From the NCBI GenBank assembly GCA_020351895.1, contig CP070672.1, forward strand, positions 2,603,838-2,610,006: a stretch of DNA of 6,169 bases, given 5' to 3'. Under the pieces are notes generated by a model. It was not told the DNA's origin. It was given only the letters and a program-made list of their open reading frames with translations, and did no database searches. Source of the DNA: Thermoplasmata archaeon. GTDB taxonomy: Archaea > Thermoplasmatota > Thermoplasmata > GCA-020350865. Below, piece by piece: positions 1 to 5,117 of this stretch (within the stretch, counting starts at the first letter, position 1; each line of letters begins with the position of its first letter). Position numbers and translations under genes: made by a program.

Positions 1-5
1 AAAAG

Positions 6-473
6 ATGGAGATAAAATCATTAAACACAGAATGGGAGACGACCCAAAAGGAAGTAATTGACGATTGTGTGAGGCTTTGGCAAAAGAAGGCCAGAGCCCT
101 GAGAAAATTGGGCAGGCCCAAAGAAGCCTTAAAATGCCTAAACAACGCCTTGAGTTATAATCCTGATGATACCATGCTTACCATTGAAAAGGCTGACATT
201 TTCTACGAAACAGGAAAGTATATGCAGGCGGCAGCACTCTACTCAAATCTCTTACAATCGGAACCTGATGACGTAATCCTTTTGAACAAGATGGGCAATG
301 CCCTGTTCAGAATGGGACTTCAAGAGGAAAGTTTACTGTGTTTTGACAAGGCTTTAACCCTGAATGCGGATCACAGAGAGAGCCTGGTCAACAAAGGATA
401 CCTTCTCATGAAGCAGGAGAGATACGATGAGGCTGTGGAATGTGCAGATAAGATCGCAGTTATCTGCGCATGA
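6..473 (+). CDS. TPR-repeat protein, possibly 5'-partial
   Basis: A 155-residue protein made almost entirely of tetratricopeptide repeats. The 34-residue period is visible from the turn motifs NPDD (52-55), EPDD (86-89) and NADH (120-123). The repeats run about 21-54, 55-88, 89-122 and 123-155, the last slightly short. Each carries the helix A/B signature, for example LGRPKEAL..AL, TGKYMQAA and MGLQEESL..F..AL. TPR arrays are protein-protein interaction scaffolds; no partner or enzymatic domain is visible. There is no signal peptide or membrane segment, so it is presumably cytoplasmic. The ATG at 6 is the first one seen, but the frame is open to the left edge and only five bases precede it, so no ribosome-binding site can be judged and the true protein may be longer. 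It converges on the CBS gene on the other strand. The TPR assignment is firm; the biological role is unknown. Confidence 0.85.
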   Translation: MEIKSLNTEWETTQKEVIDDCVRLWQKKARALRKLGRPKEALKCLNNALSYNPDDTMLTIEKADIFYETGKYMQAAALYSNLLQSEPDDVILLNKMGNALFRMGLQEESLLCFDKALTLNADHRESLVNKGYLLMKQERYDEAVECADKIAVICA

Positions 474-559
474 TTCGTGCCGTAAAAACAACTTGATTTT
501 TTGGGGACCCTTAAAATAATTTTATAGTCTTAGAAAATAGAAATTTTAAAGGTCTAAAT
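474..559. terminator. Convergent intergenic gap with T-runs
   Basis: This 86-bp gap lies between the 3' ends of the convergent TPR and CBS genes. It has a T6 run on the plus strand at 497-502 and a T5 run on the minus strand at 484-488. Archaeal RNA polymerase can terminate at T-rich stretches without a strong hairpin, so this may end both transcripts. No convincing stem-loop is present. Low-confidence inference from base composition. Confidence 0.35.
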
Positions 560-1414
560 CTATCGTATTGTCAGGGGTTTGTGTTTCTTTGCCATGCTAA
601 CCCACTTTTCTACCTCATCCAACGAAGGCCTGCGCTGGGATATCTTTAGAAAGACATCCTCGATGTCCCGCCTTGAAACCACCCCAACAAGTTCTTCTGA
701 GTCCACAACAGGAAGTACAGGAAGCCCCACGTCAATTAGCATCTCAGCGGCTAACTCAATAGGTGTTTCTGGCTCTATTATCGGGATATTTCGAACGATC
801 ACATCCTGCACCTTCACATGATCCACATTCTTTTTTTCGGCCACGGCTCTGACTATTCCTCTGAAGGTAAGTATCCCCACGGGTTTTTTGTTTTTTATCA
901 CAACAAGGTCAGGAAGATTATCTTGAACCATGATCTTCGCAGCCTTTCTAAGTTTGGCGTTACCGTCCACTATGTCGAATTCATCATCTATCTTCAGATT
1001 TTCAACGGGAAGGCTTCCAGGATTCTGCAGGGGATCGATTATGTGTTTTGGATCGCTTCCCGCCAACGTTTTTAGTGAGTCCACGCCTACGAAGACCAGA
1101 AGCTCTGCAAACTGCTGGCCTATCCCTTCTATGCGCATGAGATCCGCCATCCTCGTCCATTTCAAAAGCAGGTATGGGTCCAGGTCCATCTCCTTTGCAT
1201 AGGCATTTCTTGCAGAAGGATTTCGGCATCTCTTTAGAAGGTCCTTTGTGGTGACAAGTCCTGCCCTTCTGAGTTTCCTATCATACGGTCCTTTGATGCC
1301 CTTTACCTCTGAGAGAAGGTAATCTGCATCGAGGCTGTATGTATCTTCAAATCTTCTGCCGGCTTCTTTCGAATATTTTATTGTCGTCGGGCTTGAAGTT
1401 ATATGTTTTGGCAT
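560..1414 (-). CDS. DUF4332-like (helix-hairpin-helix) and CBS-pair protein
   Basis: A 284-residue cytoplasmic protein with two parts. Residues about 33-120 resemble DUF4332: two helix-hairpin-helix-like turns (VKGIKG near 37-42, IEGIG near 95-99) separated by a helical segment, then ADL.RI and LLVFVGVDSLKTLAG. Residues about 150-191 and 202-255 form a CBS pair, each ending in a typical strand/turn (KKPVGILTFRGIV; EELVGVVSRRDIED). CBS pairs usually bind adenine nucleotides or related ligands and act as sensors; helix-hairpin-helix units often contact nucleic acid. A ligand-responsive nucleic-acid-associated role is inference only. A short charged tail (256-284) follows. The frame extends upstream to a TTG at 1561 (333 residues), but the ATG at 1414 has GGGG six bases upstream and a TATA-like box placed for a short leader, and the added 49 residues overlap that promoter and show no domain. 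Confidence 0.82.
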   Translation of the reverse strand: MPKHITSSPTTIKYSKEAGRRFEDTYSLDADYLLSEVKGIKGPYDRKLRRAGLVTTKDLLKRCRNPSARNAYAKEMDLDPYLLLKWTRMADLMRIEGIGQQFAELLVFVGVDSLKTLAGSDPKHIIDPLQNPGSLPVENLKIDDEFDIVDGNAKLRKAAKIMVQDNLPDLVVIKNKKPVGILTFRGIVRAVAEKKNVDHVKVQDVIVRNIPIIEPETPIELAAEMLIDVGLPVLPVVDSEELVGVVSRRDIEDVFLKISQRRPSLDEVEKWVSMAKKHKPLTIR

Positions 1415-1420
1415 GATGAT

Positions 1421-1424
1421 CCCC
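1421..1424 (-). promoter_or_regulatory. Ribosome-binding site deciding the start of the CBS gene
   Basis: On the minus strand AAAAGGGGATC lies just upstream of the ATG at 1414, with the GGGG core six bases away. The two alternative upstream starts are worse: the ATG at 1486 has a G-run directly touching it with no spacer, and the TTG at 1561 has no clear purine-rich site. This supports the 284-residue product. Confidence 0.55.
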
Positions 1425-1449
1425 TTTTGTTCTGGATAAAGGATTTGGA

Positions 1450-1459
1450 ATTTAAAAAG
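1450..1459 (-). promoter_or_regulatory. TATA-like box for the CBS gene
   Basis: The minus strand reads CTTTTTAAAT here. A start site about 25 nt downstream would fall near 1429, giving a leader of about 15 nt containing the GGGG ribosome-binding site and ending at the ATG at 1414. The spacing is seen in the sequence; use as a promoter is inference. Confidence 0.5.
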
Positions 1460-1839
1460 GTTGTCTTTTGACTTGGAAAGAATTGGCATCCCCCTATTCT
1501 CCCATATATCAGGAAAATATCGCAGAAGACGATAATAAAATGGTATTTTTAAGTTTTTCAACTCTTTTTTAAGTAGAGTAAGTAGGGTTATCGTCCGAAT
1601 TTAAACTGAACTGAGGTAATAATTTTATTAATTATTTAAATAAATAAATTAACAAAAATAAAAAGAATAGAATAAATTCACAACATTTTAATAATATTAT
1701 AAAGTTTATCACGCAAAGTTTAAGTATTTCAAAGTTCATTATATTCCTCAGCGGATAGTCTAGGGAGGCGATTAAACGATAGGTGATTGGGAGAGAATTG
1801 AGTATTTATCAAAACCTTTTAGAATTACTACTTTTAACA

Positions 1840-1847
1840 TTTTAAAT
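1840..1847 (+). promoter_or_regulatory. Candidate TATA box for the discoidin-like gene
   Basis: TTTTAAAT lies about 80 bp before the ATG at 1925. A start site about 25 nt downstream, near 1870, would give a leader of about 55 nt containing the hairpin and the Shine-Dalgarno. Other AT-rich candidates exist further upstream, for example around 1718-1727, so this choice is tentative. Confidence 0.3.
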
Positions 1848-1891
1848 GAGGGAAAAAGTGCCGAGGCGGGGCACATTGAAAATACCGATAG

Positions 1892-1910
1892 TCTCTCTGT
1901 CTCAGGGAGA
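1892..1910 (+). promoter_or_regulatory. Hairpin touching the Shine-Dalgarno
   Basis: TCTCTCTG (1892-1899) pairs with CAGGGAGA (1903-1910) across a three-base loop TCT. This gives an 8-bp stem with one G-U wobble. The 3' arm ends exactly where the GGAGGTGAT ribosome-binding site begins. The pairing is directly visible; a role in setting ribosome access or protecting the mRNA 5' region is inference. Confidence 0.5.
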
Positions 1911-1919
1911 GGAGGTGAT
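1911..1919 (+). promoter_or_regulatory. Perfect Shine-Dalgarno for the discoidin-like gene
   Basis: GGAGGTGAT is fully complementary to the conserved archaeal 16S rRNA 3' tail and ends five bases before the ATG at 1925. It is the strongest ribosome-binding site in the window and fixes the start of this gene over the overlapping frame that opens at 1846. Confidence 0.85.
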
Positions 1920-1924
1920 GTGGA

Positions 1925-2413
1925 ATGAGAAGATTTATCGCAATATTCGGACCATTGCTAATTATGGTGATTCTTATATGTGGATCAGCAGTGGCCCAGT
2001 CTTGGCACTATGCTTTAGATTATTCTGAAACGAACTGTACGAATCCCGAGGAAGCACTCTATGCACCAGATAGTTCTTATGCAACCATTGGGGAAAATCC
2101 CAGTACACTTGGATCGATAACACTCGATTTAGGTGCAGCCAATGAGATGGGCCCCAGTCAAAATTTCACTGTGTATGGCTATTTAGCGGGTATTACAGAG
2201 AAATATACGGTGTGGGTAATCGAAGGATCATCAGAAGGAGGAACCGTTGGAATAGTAGGCCATGGCCAAGATACGAATGATGAGGAATTTTATACACCCG
2301 CGACTTTGGGAAAAACATGGCGCTATATCATGATTAATGGAACATCAGGAAGTACCGGCGTTGGTGATACAATCTATGGACCCGAAATAGATGCTGTCGG
2401 TTGGTACGGATAG
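1925..2413 (+). CDS. Small secreted protein, discoidin/galactose-binding-like fold
   Basis: A 162-residue exported protein. Residues 1-24 form a signal peptide: MRRF, a hydrophobic core through about 20, then an AVA-QS cleavage site. The mature part has a pattern I associate with F5/8-type C (discoidin-like) beta-sandwich modules in surface proteins: PEEALYAPDSSYATIG (41-56), SITLDLG (64-70), NFTVYGYLAG (80-89), YTVWVIEGS (94-102), VGIVGHG (108-114), WRYIMINGTSG (132-142) and a final GPEIDAVGWY (152-161). Such modules usually bind glycans or other surface ligands. This is remembered pattern matching without a search. Sequons at N37, N80 and N138 fit a glycosylated surface protein. No C-terminal anchor or lipobox is seen. 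At about 138 mature residues it is a single stand-alone module. It has a perfect ribosome-binding site and is followed by its own terminator, so it is probably monocistronic. Confidence 0.7.
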   Translation: MRRFIAIFGPLLIMVILICGSAVAQSWHYALDYSETNCTNPEEALYAPDSSYATIGENPSTLGSITLDLGAANEMGPSQNFTVYGYLAGITEKYTVWVIEGSSEGGTVGIVGHGQDTNDEEFYTPATLGKTWRYIMINGTSGSTGVGDTIYGPEIDAVGWYG

Positions 2414-2451
2414 TAGAGACATAACAAATAACTGAACCTATCTTAGAGTTG

Positions 2452-2489
2452 CTGGGAGAAAGTAGAATTTCTCAGTATCTCATTTTTTT
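2452..2489 (+). terminator. Hairpin/T-run terminator of the discoidin-like gene
   Basis: GAGAAA (2456-2461) and TTTCTC (2468-2473) form a perfect 6-bp stem around the loop GTAGAA. The outer bases CT and AG can add two pairs across a GG bulge. Nine bases after the stem comes a T7 run (2483-2489). The T-run is the element expected to matter in archaea. It lies about 40-75 bp past the stop and before the next candidate promoter. Confidence 0.6.
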
Positions 2490-2501
2490 AAGAAGAGGTT
2501 C

Positions 2502-2509
2502 TATAAAAG
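2502..2509 (+). promoter_or_regulatory. TATA-like box for the beta-helix genes
   Basis: TATAAAAG, preceded by purine-rich AGAAGAGG, lies just after the T-run terminator. A start near 2530 would give a leader of about 65-70 nt carrying the ribosome-binding site at 2583-2592. A second AT-rich block at 2569-2581 is too close to that site to be the main promoter. Confidence 0.4.
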
Positions 2510-2582
2510 ATAACCCCATAAAGTAAGCATGAAATATGTTAATGACAGTGTTTATCATGCACTTGTATCATATTAAAATATT

Positions 2583-2592
2583 AGAAGGTGGT
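2583..2592 (+). promoter_or_regulatory. Ribosome-binding site supporting a TTG start
   Basis: AGAAGGTGGT matches the ideal AGGAGGTGAT at eight of ten positions and ends five bases before the TTG at 2598. This is the same spacing as the perfect site of the discoidin-like gene. The in-frame ATG at 2661 has no such site, and the one at 2641 has only a weak AAGG. This favours the TTG. Confidence 0.6.
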
Positions 2593-2597
2593 TTATA

Positions 2598-3730
2598 TTG
2601 ACATTTTCTTTGGGAGTAAATCGGAAGATATTTAAGGCACATGCAACATACATTTTATTGATGAATAGGAAGATAGCTGTGCTCTGGCTGAGTTTAATGA
2701 TAACATTTGGCTTCGTTGTGATCATTATCGAGATAACTCCGACTGCGAAGGCCAATACAATCTATGTCCCTACCGATTATACCACAATTCAAGAAGCGAT
2801 AAATATGGCTATTGATGGGGATACTGTCTTTGTCTATAGTGGCACATATTTTGAGAGTGTGAATGTTGACAAGGCTATCAATTTGACTGGGGAAAATAGG
2901 GACACGACAATAATCGATGGTAGCGGAGGCGGGGTTGGTATCTATTTGAGTGAAAATTGGGTGAATATCACGGATCTCACAGTCAAGAATTGTGGAATCA
3001 ATCCTGTTGATTCCGGAATAAAGCTAGATAATGTTCAGAATTGTAGAATCGTTAACAACAACATCTTATCGAATGATCATGAGGGCATCTATCTTTATTC
3101 ATCATCATACAATATTATCGTTGACAATAATGTTTCCTCGAATATTGATGGCATCTTCCTTGATATTAATAGTAACTATAACTCTATCGCTAACAATACC
3201 GTTTCGAATAACGTTGGTGTTGGCATCTATATTGTTTCCTCCAGTAACTATAATACGATAATTAATAATGTTGCCTCCCACAACAAGTATGGTATCCACC
3301 TCATTGATTCCAGCAGCAACACCCTCGTCAACAACCAGATGATCAAAGATGGAATCCGTATATCGGGTCAGTTCATTAATGAATGGAATACACATAACAT
3401 CGACACTACGAACACAGTCAACGGAAAACCCGTATACTATTGGAAGAACCAAAATGGAGGCACAATACCATCAGGTGCAGGAGAGGTGATTTTGGCTAAC
3501 TCCCAAAATATCAAGATAGAGAACCAGGATGTTAGTGGGGGTTCTGTAGGTATCGAGCTGGGCTTCTCAAACAATAACTATATCGCAAACAACACTGCCT
3601 CATCGAACACCAATTACGGCATCGCTCTCTATTTCTCGGATCTCAATATTCTCATCAATAACGTAGCCTCCCAGAACGGTGGTAATGGCTTCTATTTATA
3701 TTATTCCACCAATAATATCCTTTTAAAAAA
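2598..3730 (+). repeat. Paralogous direct repeat, copy 1
   Basis: The first 1.1 kb of this gene is homologous to 5118-6169. Identical anchors include 2748-2776 (matching 5274-5302) and 3441-3482 (matching 5880-5921, 42 nt without a difference). The offset between copies changes from 2526 to 2439 between these anchors, so copy 1 is 87 bp (29 codons) longer there. The difference is about one coil, near nt 2990-3075. Homology continues to the right window edge. Confidence 0.85.
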
Positions 3731-5051
3731 TAATATGTCTTACAATCTCAATGGCATCGTGTTTAAGTGGAGTAATTCTAATATCATCACTGACAATGAT
3801 GTTACCTCGAACACCCAGATTGGTATCAGCATCAGTTATTCTGGTGGGAACTCCATCGAAGATAACACCTTCTCTAACAACGGGATTGGCATCAGTCTCA
3901 CTTCTTCCAGCTCGAACAACAACAACATCACAAATAACAACATATCTAGCATCTGGTATGGCATCTTTCTCTCTTCTTCAGGCGAGAACAACAATATCAT
4001 TAACAATAATATCTTGGACAGCGATTATGGTATCTATCTCAGAATTTCTTCCGACAACAACAACATCATAAGAAACTATATCTCGAACAACGATTATGGT
4101 ATCTATCTCTCCTCTTCCGTCCAGAATGACATCATAAATAACAAAGTCTTGGAGAATGTGCAGGGTATCTATCTCTCTTTATCCAACCAGAACAACATCA
4201 TAAACAACAACGTCTCGAACAACTTTTATGGCATCTATCTCGAAGGTTCTTTTAACAATAACATTTACCACAATAACATTATTGTCAATACTGCTCAAGG
4301 TTATGATAATACAAATAATGGTAACCAATGGGATGACGGCTATCCCTCTGGAGGTAATTATTGGTCTGATTTTGACGAGCCGGATGAAGATGCATACGAC
4401 GATTATAATGGACCTGACCAAAATATACTAGGAGGCGACGGTATAGTTGATAAAGGGTTTACCTTAGGTGGAGGTAAGAATCCATATGAGATCGACCCGG
4501 ATTCACAAGACACTTATCCACTTATAGAACCATACAATAATTATTTGATTTTAAAACAAGGTTGGAACCTGATATCCATCCCTCTCATCCAAGAAGAACA
4601 GGACCTAAAAAAAGTGCTCAGTTCCATCGATGGCTTGTACGATGCAGTGCAATGGTATGATATTACAGACACGGATGATCACTGGAAGCACCACAAAGTG
4701 GGCAAGCCTTTCGGGAATGATTTAACTCAGATTAATGAGACAATGGGTTTCTGGGTTCACATCACCCAACCAGGAGATACCGTTTTCTATATCAACGGTA
4801 CCCGAATCGTGCAAAACCAAACAATCACCCTTCACGAAGGATGGAATCTCGTGGGCTACCCCTCCAGAACAAATAAAAATAGGACAACAGCCTTGAACAA
4901 CCTCACGTTCGGCGATGATGTAAAGGCCATATGGACCTACAATGCATCCACACACAAATGGATCGAGCTGAAGGAGAATGATTATTTTGAGGTCGGGCGG
5001 GGTTATTGGATATACTCGAATGATGAAAGAACCTGGGAAGTTCCGATTTAG
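2598..5051 (+). CDS. Secreted NosD-type parallel beta-helix protein with C-terminal GWNL module
   Basis: An 817-residue exported Asn/Ser/Ile-rich protein. Residues 1-52 form an unusually long signal sequence with hydrophobic core about 26-46 and a TAKA-N cleavage site. Residues 54-100 are the typical entry of a right-handed beta-helix (IYVPTDYTTIQEAI, DGDTVFVYSGTY). Coils of about 22-24 residues run to about 566, interrupted at 261-330 by the conserved NosD-type block (NTHNIDTTNT, KPVYYWKNQNGG, SGAGEVILAN). Residues 575-646 carry the Asp-rich closing motif (SGGNYWSDF to DTYPLIEPY). Residues 652-817 are two copies of a GWNL-type module. NosD itself is a copper-enzyme maturation factor, but no nos genes are present; a surface or carbohydrate-related role is inferred. 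No catalytic residues are recognisable. Many N-X-S/T sequons fit glycosylation. No PGF-type C-terminal anchor is seen. Starting at TTG makes the N-terminus align with the downstream paralogue. Confidence 0.85.
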   Translation: MTFSLGVNRKIFKAHATYILLMNRKIAVLWLSLMITFGFVVIIIEITPTAKANTIYVPTDYTTIQEAINMAIDGDTVFVYSGTYFESVNVDKAINLTGENRDTTIIDGSGGGVGIYLSENWVNITDLTVKNCGINPVDSGIKLDNVQNCRIVNNNILSNDHEGIYLYSSSYNIIVDNNVSSNIDGIFLDINSNYNSIANNTVSNNVGVGIYIVSSSNYNTIINNVASHNKYGIHLIDSSSNTLVNNQMIKDGIRISGQFINEWNTHNIDTTNTVNGKPVYYWKNQNGGTIPSGAGEVILANSQNIKIENQDVSGGSVGIELGFSNNNYIANNTASSNTNYGIALYFSDLNILINNVASQNGGNGFYLYYSTNNILLKNNMSYNLNGIVFKWSNSNIITDNDVTSNTQIGISISYSGGNSIEDNTFSNNGIGISLTSSSSNNNNITNNNISSIWYGIFLSSSGENNNIINNNILDSDYGIYLRISSDNNNIIRNYISNNDYGIYLSSSVQNDIINNKVLENVQGIYLSLSNQNNIINNNVSNNFYGIYLEGSFNNNIYHNNIIVNTAQGYDNTNNGNQWDDGYPSGGNYWSDFDEPDEDAYDDYNGPDQNILGGDGIVDKGFTLGGGKNPYEIDPDSQDTYPLIEPYNNYLILKQGWNLISIPLIQEEQDLKKVLSSIDGLYDAVQWYDITDTDDHWKHHKVGKPFGNDLTQINETMGFWVHITQPGDTVFYINGTRIVQNQTITLHEGWNLVGYPSRTNKNRTTALNNLTFGDDVKAIWTYNASTHKWIELKENDYFEVGRGYWIYSNDERTWEVPI
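3750..4295 (+). repeat. Tandem coil repeats of 66-72 bp inside the beta-helix gene
   Basis: Equivalent coil starts (codons for X-G-I followed by a strand) fall at 3750, 3819, 3885, 3957, 4026, 4095, 4161 and 4227. The spacings are 69, 66, 72, 69, 69, 66 and 66 bp, i.e. 22-24 codons per coil. The last coils also share DNA wording such as TATGGTATCTATCTC, followed about 30 bp later by AACAACATCAT-like stretches. All spacings are multiples of three, as expected for coding repeats. Confidence 0.85.
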
Positions 5052-5105
5052 AAGATGTAAACGACTGGATTAAACCAATCACCAGCTGTTATCACCTAAA
5101 ATATC

Positions 5106-5112
5106 AGGAGGT
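5106..5112 (+). promoter_or_regulatory. Ribosome-binding site of the second beta-helix gene
   Basis: AGGAGGT ends five bases before the ATG at 5118. The 66-bp gap after the upstream stop holds no T-run and no well-placed TATA box; the AT-rich CTAAAATATC at 5095-5104 is too close to the ribosome-binding site. This gene is therefore probably translated from the same transcript as the gene at 2598. Confidence 0.75.
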
Positions 5113-5117
5113 AGCTT

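Larger units (their letters stand above)
1415..1924. other. 510-bp divergent intergenic region, AT-rich core
   Basis: This stretch separates the minus-strand CBS gene from the plus-strand discoidin-like gene. Part of it (1415-1561) is open in frame with the CBS gene but is read here as promoter. From about 1619 to 1740 it is almost entirely A and T, with a 12-bp palindrome TTATTTAAATAA at 1632-1643. From 1741 it becomes G-rich, with two near-identical octamers AGGCGATT (1766-1773) and AGGTGATT (1781-1788), a small inverted repeat GTGCC/GGCAC (1858-1862, 1870-1874), then the hairpin and Shine-Dalgarno of the next gene. I find no tRNA, box C/D RNA or known riboswitch pattern and no convincing small gene. 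The long AT-rich span would suit a divergent regulatory region. Confidence 0.6.

Noticed and set aside
1412..1561. N-terminal extension of the CBS protein to a TTG at 1561
   Set aside because: The added 49 residues carry no domain, overlap a well-placed TATA-like box, and the TTG lacks a good ribosome-binding site; the ATG at 1414 has one.
1783..1845. Leu-rich leader peptide of 20 codons from GTG, or 15 codons from TTG at 1798
   Set aside because: The SD-like sequences upstream have poor spacing (about 14 and 10 bases), the starts are non-ATG, and there is no supporting similarity.
1846..2028. 60-codon plus-strand frame overlapping the discoidin-like gene
   Set aside because: It has no Shine-Dalgarno at its start and overlaps the well-supported frame at 1925, which has a perfect site and a clear signal peptide.
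2529..2576. 15-codon ATG frame before the first beta-helix gene
   Set aside because: There is no ribosome-binding site, and its start falls at about the predicted transcription start.
3105..3452. Antisense 115-codon open frame, with an equal-length counterpart at 5544-5891 in the paralogue
   Set aside because: Both lie opposite homologous parts of the two beta-helix genes. The match in length and sequence follows from the paralogy, and the Asn/Ile-rich coding strand gives few stops in reverse. Neither has a ribosome-binding site or a recognisable domain.
3000..4300. Possible CRISPR-like or non-coding repeat array
   Set aside because: The repeats are imperfect, spaced in multiples of three, lack unique spacers between identical units, and lie in one open frame with beta-helix coil periodicity.
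2598..5051. True NosD role in nitrous oxide reductase maturation
   Set aside because: The beta-helix and closing motifs are NosD-type, but no nos genes are nearby, and the protein has an added GWNL module and a tandem paralogue more typical of surface proteins.
5065..5085. Hairpin between the two beta-helix genes as a terminator
   Set aside because: CTGGATT and AATC/CAG can pair with a 2-nt bulge, but no T-run follows, so it does not look like a terminator.
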